From Hyphomicrobiales bacterium (GTDB lineage Bacteria > Pseudomonadota > Alphaproteobacteria > Rhizobiales > Xanthobacteraceae): a stretch of 64,000 nucleotides of DNA. Shown in pieces: positions 49,732 through 59,491 of this stretch; position 1 is the stretch's first letter; the number at the start of each line of letters is the position of its first letter. The DNA lies in NCBI GenBank assembly GCA_018335895.1, contig JAGXQU010000056.1, positions 1 through 64,000 on the forward strand, in the 5' to 3' direction. The notes under the pieces were generated by a model, which worked only from the letters and a program-made list of their open reading frames with translations, did no database searches and had not been told where the DNA came from. A program made the translations under genes and the position numbers.

Positions 49732-50613
49732 CTATCCATAAGCGGGAAAATAATCGCCGAACACCTGTCGCCAAATGGCCACTGCATCAGCAGTCCTGCC
49801 TTGGCTCGCTAATGATTCCGCTTTCAGAGCGCGGTCATAAGCGGTTTGAAATCGTCTCTCCCCTTCCTCAATTCTTTCTCTGGTGTTGATGTACTTCCCT
49901 ACATCGTCACCGTAACCAGCTGGGTCGAGTACCTGCTGCTTTATTAGCCCACGAGCTCTATCAAAATAGAACCTAGTGCCTGAGGGAAAGTCGGAGATTG
50001 TAACGCCTTGCAAAATAACTAGTGCAAGAACCTCAAGGTGGAAGGAGCGAAAATATGAGCCATTCGATTTGTTCCACCCTTTGATCATTTTTATTAAAGG
50101 CACCAGATTTTGATTGTGCGTTTTGTTTGCAGCCGCGAAGAGTTCAACATGTTTCTTGGGGTCAGTAGAAAGCCACGTCCCCGTTATTGAGTTTGGAATC
50201 AAAAAGCCATCGTTCATGCGATGAAAACTAGGGACAACATCGACAACAAAATCTTCAAAACGAATAGTCACAGCTTGCCCGTTCCTGCTTATGTCAGGAG
50301 TCCGAGTGTAGGTTTTTTGTAGTGTACGTTTCAGTAAATCTAGAAGTCCCGCCTGATTTCCATTTTGCTTGTTGTAATGGTGAAAGTATTTAGCATCGAG
50401 TACTACAAATACGTCGATATCCGCTTCAGACAGTGGAGCAATCATAGTTGATCGAGCATACGAGCCGGTTAAAAAGCTATCGAGCACAGTCATACCAGCT
50501 TCGACAACTTGCCGAACATTCTGCTGTCGCGTGGAAACGGTCGATGCTTGGAGACTCGTGATCTCCAAATTCGACCGTAACGCCTGGAAGCTTTCCTGAA
50601 TCGTCTTTGCCAT
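49732..50613 (-). CDS. SMODS/CD-NTase nucleotidyltransferase (CBASS cyclase)
   Basis: FLTGSYARSTMIAPLSEADIDVFVVLD and VVDVVPSF. Confidence 0.88.
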   Translation of the reverse strand: MAKTIQESFQALRSNLEITSLQASTVSTRQQNVRQVVEAGMTVLDSFLTGSYARSTMIAPLSEADIDVFVVLDAKYFHHYNKQNGNQAGLLDLLKRTLQKTYTRTPDISRNGQAVTIRFEDFVVDVVPSFHRMNDGFLIPNSITGTWLSTDPKKHVELFAAANKTHNQNLVPLIKMIKGWNKSNGSYFRSFHLEVLALVILQGVTISDFPSGTRFYFDRARGLIKQQVLDPAGYGDDVGKYINTRERIEEGERRFQTAYDRALKAESLASQGRTADAVAIWRQVFGDYFPAYG

Positions 50614-50669
50614 AATCCAACTATACGAATGAAATCTTGGAATCGCCTAAGACAGTAAGTGTAACTCGT

Positions 50670-51884
50670 TCAAATGTTTGCTGCACGGCCAAAGTGCCTG
50701 CGGCTTTGGCAGACTACCGTTTCGAGCCGCCTGCGGGCAGTTACTAAGCGAGGACTAGCCTTGATGCTGGCAGTCTCTGCGCTTCCCCGTTTTACCCAGG
50801 CTTGAAATGGTGGCTGCTGAGACAAGGCGCTTGGAAGCATAGCGAATTCGGGAGCAAGTATTTCAGCGTCCGCTGCGCCAACGCAAAAGACTAGCATCGA
50901 CCCGGCGTTCCCTAATACCGCCGCTCGGATTCGAGAAGGCACTTGTTCGGTGTACTGGTTTGCCAGGCAGAAATGCGCCGCGAACTTGCGCGCCTCCGAG
51001 AAAATCGAGGCGAAGGCATCCGTGGTAAACGATTGAAATTCGTCCACGTGAATGAAGTGCGGTACTCGGTTGTCCGGAGGTATTGAACTACGGCTCATCG
51101 CGACGAGCTGAATATGTGACACAAGCAGCGACCCCAGCACATTCGACGCACTCTCCCCTATCGCCCCTTTCGACAGGTTCGCGATGAATATTTTTCGATT
51201 GTCCATCGCGTGCTGGAGCGAGAACTTCGGATGCTTTTGTCCGAGGATCATTCGGAGATTTGGCGAGGTCGTAAATTGACCGGCCTTGTTCAAAATCGAT
51301 GCAGTCACTTCCGACCGGAATGATGGCGGGTACTGAGCAAACTCGTCGCTCCAGAATCTTCGCGTCACACCATCAGCGAGTGACTTCAACGCACGCTGGA
51401 GAAAGCTATCGTCGGTATAGAGGCGAGGCAGGTCGAGCAAACTCGATTGCTGCACGTCCAATAGCGTCCGGACACCGTGATAGAGCAAGTGCTCTGTTCT
51501 CGGCCCCCAGCTATCGCTCCACAGATGCCGGAAGGCTGACACGATACCGGATGCGGCAAGAGCTCGACGCTCTAGCGGCACACTCGCAAGCGGATTAAAG
51601 CCGACCGGCCGCACCACATCGGAGACGTTGAGATAACACACGTCATGCGTACGAGCGGCCGGAATGCAGTCGATAATCGCTTCCGCGAGGTCGCCGTGCG
51701 GGTCAATGACGGTTACACCTTCGCCGTCGTCGATATCCTGCATCGCGATGTTAAACAGCGTGGTCGTTTTTCCTGACCCGCTCTTCCCCACAATGTAGAC
51801 GTGACGTTCACGCTCCTCACGCGTGAAAGAAACGCCCTCGTCTGTGGCGCGATTAATAGCGAAATACTGATGCGGCCGTTCCAT
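50670..51884 (-). CDS. HerA/VirD4-like ATPase 1, element B
   Basis: IVGKSGSGKTTTLFNIA, VIDPHGDLAEAII, HVDEFQSFTTDAFASIFSEARKF; homolog of 25803-27074. Confidence 0.86.
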   Translation of the reverse strand: MERPHQYFAINRATDEGVSFTREERERHVYIVGKSGSGKTTTLFNIAMQDIDDGEGVTVIDPHGDLAEAIIDCIPAARTHDVCYLNVSDVVRPVGFNPLASVPLERRALAASGIVSAFRHLWSDSWGPRTEHLLYHGVRTLLDVQQSSLLDLPRLYTDDSFLQRALKSLADGVTRRFWSDEFAQYPPSFRSEVTASILNKAGQFTTSPNLRMILGQKHPKFSLQHAMDNRKIFIANLSKGAIGESASNVLGSLLVSHIQLVAMSRSSIPPDNRVPHFIHVDEFQSFTTDAFASIFSEARKFAAHFCLANQYTEQVPSRIRAAVLGNAGSMLVFCVGAADAEILAPEFAMLPSALSQQPPFQAWVKRGSAETASIKASPRLVTARRRLETVVCQSRRHFGRAANI

Positions 51885-52067
51885 AGCCCGAGGCAGCCCC
51901 CGGTGCGATTCCCCGTGCGCTGCACGTGGCGTTTGGCCGTCATGCACTCATGCCTTCCAGTGCGACTTGAGTGCGGCTCGTCGGGCTGTTGTTTTCTGCC
52001 GACGCGGTACGCGGAGGCTGTCCCGGTGTGCGGAATTTCGCACCCGTGCTTTCAGTATATCGCTTGA

Positions 52068-52343
52068 TTAGAACTGCTGCGCGCCGTGGTGAATGTGCAG
52101 CACTTCAATCCGGTCGCCACTGACCTGATAAAAAATCTTGTACGGATAGCGGAGCAGCGGGACCATGCGCACGCCCGGCCGCTGCAACACTTCCTGCGCG
52201 CTCTCCGGAAATGAAGTGAGACGGTCAAAAACCGCACGCAGTCGTAATTCAAACGCCGGAAGGACTCCGGGATAGTGCAGGGTTATGTAGGTGAGAATGT
52301 CGTCGAGATCACGGAGTGCCTCGTCGGTAAAGACGACCTTCAT
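52068..52343 (-). CDS. ParE/RelE-family toxin
   Basis: MKVVFTDEALRDLDDILTYITLHYPG...RYPYKIFYQVSGDRIEVLHIHHGAQ. Confidence 0.85.
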   Translation of the reverse strand: MKVVFTDEALRDLDDILTYITLHYPGVLPAFELRLRAVFDRLTSFPESAQEVLQRPGVRMVPLLRYPYKIFYQVSGDRIEVLHIHHGAQQF

Positions 52344-52576
52344 GCGTCTCGATGTTTCGAGAACACGGCCTCAACCCGCTCACTCGTTGCGAACCGTCCT
52401 TCACGAGCGGCTTTCAGGCCGCGATCAATGCCCGCGAGTTCAGCGGGCGTGGCCTGATACGTTCCGCCCTGCATCTCGGTCTCGATTTCTTTCGCGATGC
52501 GGACAAGTTCCTCCTGAGCCGACTCCGGCCAGGTTTCCACTCGTTGCATCACGTCTTTAAGTGCTTTGGCTGTCAT
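52340..52576 (-). CDS. Antitoxin paired with ParE-like toxin
   Basis: Small ORF overlapping toxin start; MTAKALKDVMQRVETWPESAQEELVRIAKEIE. Confidence 0.72.
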   Translation of the reverse strand: MTAKALKDVMQRVETWPESAQEELVRIAKEIETEMQGGTYQATPAELAGIDRGLKAAREGRFATSERVEAVFSKHRDA

Positions 52577-52620
52577 ATGTCGATAGTACCACATGCGCTT
52601 GGCGTGTGGCAGGTGTTCTC

Positions 52621-52890
52621 TTGCCCCCGCTTTTGTCGGAGGCTGAGCGCCGAGACGGGTATCGTGACGGGTGTTCAATAGCCCGGAGCTCGCGAGGACT
52701 ATTGGAAGCCTGTTCGATACCCCGGCGAGGGATACCCGAAGGGCGCTCGGCCGTACGGCGCAGCCGGCCGACCCCGGGCCGTCAGCCCAAGCCCCGCAGC
52801 CTAAAAGCGAGGAGCGCGCGGCCGTCAGCTTTGTCTGTGACAAAGTGACGGCCCGGGGTCGGGCGGCAAGCCCGACAAAAGCGGGGGCAA
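52621..52890. repeat. Nested GC-rich inverted repeats (element B)
   Basis: TTGCCCCCGCTTTTGTCGG (52621) vs CCGACAAAAGCGGGGGCAA (52872), perfect 19 bp; CCGACCCCGGGCCGTCA (52768) vs TGACGGCCCGGGGTCGG (52846), perfect 17 bp. Confidence 0.85.
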
Positions 52891-53113
52891 TTCTCTAGCA
52901 ATTATGCGGCCTTGTTTCGATCACGTGGGTACAAACGGGTTCGTATACCCGTTCGTACCTCACTCGCCTGTGTCGAGGACTATCGGACGACACTCGTTGT
53001 CCTATAGCCCGCAGTCGCGGCCGTATTTGCATTCTTCCTTTTTTAAAAGTGCATCCCCTTATTTTTATATGTGTCTAATTAAATGCGTATCATTAATAGA
53101 GGAGAGAGCGTTT

Positions 53114-53179
53114 TCGCTCGGTCCAGAACTGCATGTTTTGCTCGGTCTTGACCGAGTGTTTTCGCTCGGTCTGCACCGA
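53114..53179. repeat. GCTCGGTC/GACCGAG repeats (element B)
   Basis: TTCGCTCGGTCC, TTTTGCTCGGTCTTGACCGAGTG, TTTTCGCTCGGTCTGCACCGAGC. Confidence 0.78.
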
Positions 53180-53191
53180 GCTATCCACAGC

Positions 53192-53554
53192 CTAGCGCTT
53201 CCTCGGAGGCTTGAGATTCAGGGTGTAGATGTTGGTCTTTCCCTGGCCTCGGCGCGTGATTTCCAGAAGGCCGTGGACCTGGAGCGATTTGAGGTGCTTG
53301 CGGACGTTCGTTTCGTGCAGCCCCATGTCCTCCGCTAGACGGCGCTGGCCAGGAAAGCAGTGATCGTTCTGCCACGCGTAACTAAGCAGCATCGCGAAGG
53401 CGAGCTTATCCCCCGAACTGAGGTCTTTCGATTTTAAGAGAAAGTTCGGAACCTGGGTGAAGCCGCCGCGCGTAGCGATGTCGGCTCCCTTGAGGATTAT
53501 GTTTTGTCGCTCTTTGAGAATGTCGCCAATGGAACGGCCGGAGTTGTACTCCAT
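53192..53554 (-). CDS. Winged-HTH module protein 2 (element B)
   Basis: Strong homolog of 18361-18711. Confidence 0.72.
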   Translation of the reverse strand: MEYNSGRSIGDILKERQNIILKGADIATRGGFTQVPNFLLKSKDLSSGDKLAFAMLLSYAWQNDHCFPGQRRLAEDMGLHETNVRKHLKSLQVHGLLEITRRGQGKTNIYTLNLKPPRKR

Positions 53555-53581
53555 GCCTGCATTATACGCCCTGGCATCTCA

Positions 53582-54121
53582 TTACTGCATGTTATCCCCT
53601 GTCTCGGTGTGTTTCGGTCGGCCGAGAAGTGGCGCGAGCATTTGTTGCAATCCTGCGACCAAATGATTTGTCTCGCGATCACGTTCTAGCAGCGCGTCGA
53701 TAGTTTTATCTTTCACGGTGATCTGGCCGCGAAGAAATTCGTTCTCGCTCTCCAAGCGATGAACGTACGCGTCCGTTCGCGGCTGTTCGCGAATGGTCGC
53801 GACCGGCTCGCTGACGGGCGTTTCTAGTTTTTCCGGATTGCCGACAGGCGCGTCCGTTCGCGGCTGGACGTGGCCGGACGCGGCTGTTCGCTCCGCTATC
53901 ATTGCAATGTGACGGTCAACAGAGGCGGGAGTAATCAGGTAGCGCTCGCCGTAGGTCGTCTCGACTTTCTGAGATTCGAGATCGCCACGGCCGCAGTATT
54001 TCTGGATGGCTCGAATCGTACGGGGGTGGCCAGCGGCGGCGTACCGGTCGGCGGCCTCCTCAACGGAGAGGAGATACGAGTGTTCGTCGGTGGACGCGGC
54101 CGGACGCGGCTGGTCGTGCAT
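53582..54121 (-). CDS. HTH module protein 1 (element B)
   Basis: Homolog of 17745-18311; contains four iteron-like DNA repeats. Confidence 0.72.
   Translation of the reverse strand: MHDQPRPAASTDEHSYLLSVEEAADRYAAAGHPRTIRAIQKYCGRGDLESQKVETTYGERYLITPASVDRHIAMIAERTAASGHVQPRTDAPVGNPEKLETPVSEPVATIREQPRTDAYVHRLESENEFLRGQITVKDKTIDALLERDRETNHLVAGLQQMLAPLLGRPKHTETGDNMQ
53768..54112. repeat. Four 18-bp iteron-like repeats inside HTH gene 1
   Basis: CGCGTCCGTTCGCGGCTG at 53768 and 53849; CGTGGCCGGACGCGGCTG at 53869; CGCGGCCGGACGCGGCTG at 54095. Confidence 0.75.
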
Positions 54122-54206
54122 GGACGCATGGTAGCATCAGACCGCCGCTCGCTGATTCGTTATCCCCATAACGGAACACGCAATACCGGCGCAGTTTCTT
54201 GCTGCG

Positions 54207-55643
54207 ATGCGAAACCTCATGTATTTTGAGCAAATCACCAACATGATGCCTGGTCGCGTAAGGTTTGCTAACGTTCGTGCCGACCGCATGGGGTCGCTTC
54301 GAGCGAGCAGCGCCGAACGACAGGGGACGAAGCGATTGAGAAGAAAAGCGCCGACGCGCGAATTAAAATTCATTGATCTCTTCGCGGGGCTTGGCGGCTT
54401 TCATTTAGCGCTTTCCCAGTTGGGTCATCGATGCGTTTTTGCTAGCGAACTTGATCCCGAACTAGCCATTCTCTACGAGAGAAATTTCGGATTAAAACCT
54501 TCTGGCGATATTCGGAAAGTGAAGCTCCGTAATATACCGAAGCATGACGTGCTGTGCGCCGGATTCCCGTGTCAGCCGTTTTCCAAAGCAGGTGATCAAA
54601 AGGGACTTCGTTGCCCCCAGTGGGGTGACTTAATCGACTATGTGGTTGCGATTTTGCGATATCGCAAGCCGAAGTTTTTTATCATCGAGAATGTACCCAA
54701 CCTCGTACGCCATAACAGAGGACGAACTTGGAAAAAAATTAAAGAGCGATTGCAAGAAGCTGGATATGACGTGGACGATGAGAAGCTATCGCCTCATATG
54801 TTTGGAATTCCGCAAATCCGTGAGCGCGCATTTATTATTGGTCAACGAGGGAATCTAAACGGTTTCAAGTGGCCTGATAAAAGTCCGTCAAAAAAACTTT
54901 CAATCAAAGATATACTTGATCGCAATCCGGCAGGAGCTCGAAAGCTACCAATTCAATTCCTCGGATACCTGAATGCGTGGCAAGATTTCCTCAATCGATT
55001 TCCAAAAAAGGATGAGCTTCCTTCTTTTCCAATTTGGGCGATGGAATTCGGAGCTACATATCCATTCGAGAATAGAACACCGTTCTCTACGGGGTATCGA
55101 AAGCTCGATCGCTATCGCGGGTCATTTGGAAAATCCCTGAAGGGATTAAATCCTGAGGACGTGCGTGCCGCGCTTCCACCATATGCGAGATACGAAGAAA
55201 AAAGATTTCCCGACTGGAAAGTCGAATTTATTCGAAAGAACCGCGCATTCTACAAGAAGCACAAGAAGCTAATCGATAAGTGGCTTTATCAGATCACTGA
55301 TTTTGCGCCGAGTTTCCAAAAGCTTGAATGGAATGTGAAGGGCGGCAAGCGGCGCATCTGGAGCTATATCGTCCGCTTCCGTGCATCAGGCATAAGAATC
55401 AAGAAGCCGACGACGGCACCATCTCTTGTAGCCATGACAACAAGCCAAGTCCCGATAATAGGTTGGGAACGGCGTTACATGACGCCACGAGAATGCAGCC
55501 GACTGCAGAGCATGGGAAAACTGAGATATCTTCCGCGAGCAAAAGACGAAGCTTACAAAGCGCTCGGCAACGCAGTGAACGTGACGGTGGTCAAGGAGAT
55601 TGCAGAGCGTCTGCTCCATCACGACAGTGCGCGCGTGCAATAA
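54207..55643 (+). CDS. DNA (cytosine-5) methyltransferase
   Basis: FIDLFAGLGGFHLAL, CAGFPCQPFSKAG, IIENV, GNAVNVTV; exact start uncertain. Confidence 0.92.
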   Translation: MRNLMYFEQITNMMPGRVRFANVRADRMGSLRASSAERQGTKRLRRKAPTRELKFIDLFAGLGGFHLALSQLGHRCVFASELDPELAILYERNFGLKPSGDIRKVKLRNIPKHDVLCAGFPCQPFSKAGDQKGLRCPQWGDLIDYVVAILRYRKPKFFIIENVPNLVRHNRGRTWKKIKERLQEAGYDVDDEKLSPHMFGIPQIRERAFIIGQRGNLNGFKWPDKSPSKKLSIKDILDRNPAGARKLPIQFLGYLNAWQDFLNRFPKKDELPSFPIWAMEFGATYPFENRTPFSTGYRKLDRYRGSFGKSLKGLNPEDVRAALPPYARYEEKRFPDWKVEFIRKNRAFYKKHKKLIDKWLYQITDFAPSFQKLEWNVKGGKRRIWSYIVRFRASGIRIKKPTTAPSLVAMTTSQVPIIGWERRYMTPRECSRLQSMGKLRYLPRAKDEAYKALGNAVNVTVVKEIAERLLHHDSARVQ

Positions 55644-55644
55644 T

Positions 55645-57201
55645 ATGTCGGAATCCAATTCAGCGGCAGTCTTAGAGAAAGTAAGTATCAGGCCCGGCGT
55701 GAGCATTCTCTCTGTTCTCCGCCATCTCAACTACAAGCCTTGGTTCGCCCTCGCTGAGTTTGTAGATAACGCAATTCAGAGTTTTGTGGAGAATCGAGAA
55801 GCATTACAAAAACTCCACGGGAGCGATTGGAAATTAAAGGTTACAGTCGAGGTTGATACATCGTCACCCGGCCGAATTGTCATACGGGATAACGCATCGG
55901 GAATCCTTCCAGGAGCATTTCCCAGAGCCTTTCGTCCAGCGGTAGTCCCTCCAGACCGTAGCGGACTTTCCGAGTTCGGCATGGGAATGAAGAGTGCAGC
56001 GTGCTGGTTCTCACCTCGTTGGCAGGTACGAACGAAAGCGCTAGGAGACTCTGTTGAAAGAACCGTGAAGTTCGATATCGACCGTATTGTAGAGGATGAA
56101 ATTGAAGAACTCGATATTCAAGAGTCTCCAGCAAATAAGAATGACCACTACACGGAGATTTCACTTGATGATCTGCACCATGTCCCAGTTGGCCGATCAC
56201 TCGGCAAAATCAAGGAACACTTAGCAGATATCTATCGATGCTTTATTCGCGAAGGTGTGTTGGAACTCCGGTTTGGAACGGAGGTGCTTACCTATGAAGA
56301 GCCTCCAGTTCTTAGCGCTCCATATTTTAAAGATGCGACCGGACCAGCCCAACTTTGGCGCAAGGAAATAAACTTCGAACTGGGCGATGGTCTCGCTGTG
56401 CGGGGTTTCGCTGCGCTCAGAGACCCCGGCAATTATTCGCGTTCAGGCTTCGCTCTATTCCGCAAGAAGCGGCTCATTGAAGGTAGCGGGGAAGAGGGTT
56501 ACCGGCCGACGATGATTTTTGGAACGTCTGGAAGCAGCAGCTACGCGCGTCTCAGATTGTTTGGTGAACTTCATCTAGAAGGATTTGAGGTAAGCCACAC
56601 GAAGGATGGTTTTCGCTGGGACGATAACGAAGAACCTTTTCTGGAGTTGCTGAAAGAGCATCTTGACAGCGATGAACTGGCTCTTCTGCGTCAATGCGAG
56701 AACTATAGATCACTGGCTTCAAAAAAGGATCGCACACAGGCGGCAACCAAGGCACTTGATAGGACGGGAGATGTCATCGCTGACACGATGCCGCAGATTC
56801 TGCCAGGTGTGGCCGAGCAGCCGCCTGTGGAAACTACTTCTGATCCTCTCCCAAGCCAGCCGACTCTGGCGAAGCGAGAATTATCTTTCGATTTTCGAGG
56901 CGAGCCCTGGTTGGTTCGTATCGAACTATCAGACGATCCAGGTGAAGGCGATTGGCTTTCAATCAGCGATCCCGAAAATTCTGAAGGCGGCGCGGACATT
57001 ATCGATATTCGATTGTCTATGGCCCATCCGTTCATGGTGACATTCGCTCAAACTGAGGCCGGAGATATCGAACCACTATTAAGGGTGGCTGCAGCCCTTG
57101 CGATTGGAGAGAAATTGGCGCGTCGCGCTGGGGTCAAATCGGCTGGAACAGTCCGTAGGAATATGAATGAGATTTTAAGAGAGGCATTGTCCAAACCATG
57201 A
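55645..57201 (+). CDS. GHKL ATPase of MORC/MutL-like restriction family
   Basis: ALAEFVDNAIQSF, IRDNASGI, SEFGMGMKSAACWF. Confidence 0.85.
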   Translation: MSESNSAAVLEKVSIRPGVSILSVLRHLNYKPWFALAEFVDNAIQSFVENREALQKLHGSDWKLKVTVEVDTSSPGRIVIRDNASGILPGAFPRAFRPAVVPPDRSGLSEFGMGMKSAACWFSPRWQVRTKALGDSVERTVKFDIDRIVEDEIEELDIQESPANKNDHYTEISLDDLHHVPVGRSLGKIKEHLADIYRCFIREGVLELRFGTEVLTYEEPPVLSAPYFKDATGPAQLWRKEINFELGDGLAVRGFAALRDPGNYSRSGFALFRKKRLIEGSGEEGYRPTMIFGTSGSSSYARLRLFGELHLEGFEVSHTKDGFRWDDNEEPFLELLKEHLDSDELALLRQCENYRSLASKKDRTQAATKALDRTGDVIADTMPQILPGVAEQPPVETTSDPLPSQPTLAKRELSFDFRGEPWLVRIELSDDPGEGDWLSISDPENSEGGADIIDIRLSMAHPFMVTFAQTEAGDIEPLLRVAAALAIGEKLARRAGVKSAGTVRRNMNEILREALSKP

Positions 57202-59414
57202 AAAACGCTGCTTCAGGATCGGGCATTTCACCTCTCGCAAACCAGGTACTGAAGCCAGGAGTGAAATGGCTACCGTTTCAACGAGAGCAGACAACGGGAA
57301 TTATCCAACGAAGCGGTCTAGAAGACGACGAGCAAAAAAATCTTGTTCAATCCGCCGCAGAGATTCTCGGCTCCGGTGTGGACCCGCGAAAAGGTCCTGC
57401 AACCAGCACGGGACTTGTAGTTGGTTATGTTCAAAGCGGAAAGACGCTTTCTTTCACAACTGTAATCGGCCTCGCTCGCGACAACGGGTTTCCACTTGTC
57501 ATTGTGGTCGCGGGAAATAAGACAAATCTTCTCGCTCAATCCCATCAACGGCTATTGAAAGACCTCGACGTAGAAGGTGGCGACGGCCTCCCAGCATGGA
57601 TTATGGATAAGAATCCACGCGAACAGGGCGGGAGATACGAACAACTCTTAAAACAAACAATAGCCAATTGGCGCGACCGCACACGTGATGCGGAAGAAAA
57701 ACCAACGCTACTCCTCACAGTGCTTAAACAAAATCACAGGCTGAGCTCGCTGACGGCATTGTTACGAAAACTTGATATGAAGGACGTACCCGCGCTCATT
57801 ATTGATGACGAAGCCGACCAGGCCAGTCTAAACACTGCCGTAAATCAAAATCGAGAGAGCACAACATACACCAGGCTACGTGAACTTAGAGATTCATTGC
57901 CTTGGCATACTTTTCTTCAGTACACCGCTACGCCTCAAGCACTTCTGCTCATAAATATATCGAATGTCTTGTCTCCAGACTTTGTGCATGTTCTAGAGCC
58001 AGGGAATTCGTATGTAGGTGGTGAAGAATTTTTCCGACCGCAAAGCCCATATGTAGAAACTATTCCGGCGGGCGATATTCCAGCCAGAAATTCTCTCCCC
58101 AACGATCCCCCGGACAGTTTTCTAAGGGCTCTGAGGGTCTTTTTTGTCGGACTATCAGCAAGCATCATTGCAAAAAGCGGTCGGCGCTCAATGCTAATCC
58201 ATCCTGGAGTTGCAAAAACTGTTCACCAACGAAGTGCGAGGTGGGCAACCGCAGCGAAAGATTCGTGGATGAGCGCACTCAATGCTGGGGCGAATGATCC
58301 TGATCGGAAAGATGTCCTGGCAGAATTTGAGGCGGCATATAATGAACTGAAGATAACGACGTCAGACTTGCCTGACTTCGATCAAATCATTGAGAAAATG
58401 CCACGGGCTCTTCGCAATACGACAGTGATTGAATTCAATACCCGCGGCAGTCCTAAAACGCCAGAAATCAATTGGCGACACGCTGAAGGATGGATTCTGG
58501 TTGGTGGCTTAGCCGTTGATCGTGGATTTACCGTCGACTCCTTGTCAGTGACCTACATGCCTCGTGGGGTAGGTGGCGGGAATGCAGACTCGATTCAACA
58601 ACGAGCGCGTTTTTTTGGATACAAGCGCCGCTATTTGGGCCTTTGTCGAATTTATCTTGAACAGGATTTGAGAACGGCTTTTGAGAATTACATTGAGCAT
58701 GAACAAACAATGAGGGCCGAGCTGAAAAGGCTCGCTGCTTCCGGAGAGGACCTACGCACTTGGCGAAGGCGGCTTATTCTCGACCCGAGCTTGCAGCCTT
58801 GCCGACGCTCAGTGATTTCTGACCCGTATTCTCGAACTAGAGCAGGTGGAGGGTGGACCCAACAGCGCGGAGCACTTCTCACTCCCACAATACGAAAATC
58901 CAACACTGATGTGCTCGCACGTCTAACTGCATCGCAATCATTTAGACGTGATACGACATATTCATCAAATGAGACCGCTCAACAACACGAAATTGCGCCT
59001 GACGTACCGATGCAAGCGATCATAGATATTTTGACTGAGTATCTTTTTGATGAGCCAAGAGATACCGCAGCGTTTACTGGTCTTTTGATTACAATCGCTG
59101 AAGCATTGAGAAATAATAGAGACCTAACAGCGACGGTATATAAAATGAGGCCGAAAGCGGGTGGTCGGCGTGACATTTATGAAGATGGGACAATAGATAA
59201 TTTTCTCCAAGGCCGCACGGATAGGGCTGGTGGGTATCCCGGTGATACGTTCTACCAACAACCAGATAAACTATCGCTTCAATTGCATTCTTATGACTTG
59301 AGATCGAAGAAGGGTTCAAAAATTCTTGCGAGTGCGGCTCCACTTATTGCAGTTCACGTGCCTGCATCGTTAGCAAGGGACTGGCTCTTCCAGTTCCAGA
59401 GCGGACAAAACTGA
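57198..59414 (+). CDS. Z1-domain superfamily II helicase-like protein
   Basis: VVGYVQSGKTLSFTTVIGLARDNGF, LIIDDEADQAS; ATGA overlap with upstream gene. Confidence 0.85.
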   Translation: MKNAASGSGISPLANQVLKPGVKWLPFQREQTTGIIQRSGLEDDEQKNLVQSAAEILGSGVDPRKGPATSTGLVVGYVQSGKTLSFTTVIGLARDNGFPLVIVVAGNKTNLLAQSHQRLLKDLDVEGGDGLPAWIMDKNPREQGGRYEQLLKQTIANWRDRTRDAEEKPTLLLTVLKQNHRLSSLTALLRKLDMKDVPALIIDDEADQASLNTAVNQNRESTTYTRLRELRDSLPWHTFLQYTATPQALLLINISNVLSPDFVHVLEPGNSYVGGEEFFRPQSPYVETIPAGDIPARNSLPNDPPDSFLRALRVFFVGLSASIIAKSGRRSMLIHPGVAKTVHQRSARWATAAKDSWMSALNAGANDPDRKDVLAEFEAAYNELKITTSDLPDFDQIIEKMPRALRNTTVIEFNTRGSPKTPEINWRHAEGWILVGGLAVDRGFTVDSLSVTYMPRGVGGGNADSIQQRARFFGYKRRYLGLCRIYLEQDLRTAFENYIEHEQTMRAELKRLAASGEDLRTWRRRLILDPSLQPCRRSVISDPYSRTRAGGGWTQQRGALLTPTIRKSNTDVLARLTASQSFRRDTTYSSNETAQQHEIAPDVPMQAIIDILTEYLFDEPRDTAAFTGLLITIAEALRNNRDLTATVYKMRPKAGGRRDIYEDGTIDNFLQGRTDRAGGYPGDTFYQQPDKLSLQLHSYDLRSKKGSKILASAAPLIAVHVPASLARDWLFQFQSGQN

Positions 59415-59491
59415 AAACCAAGCACCAGTAGAGCAATGAAAAGCCGCCGGTGCTGCCGGCGGCTTCGAGGGTTCTCGCGATATACGAGCGC

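Noticed and set aside
53114-53179. Repeats considered as CRISPR
   Set aside because: 8-bp motifs in both orientations with irregular spacing; no repeat-spacer array seen anywhere in the window
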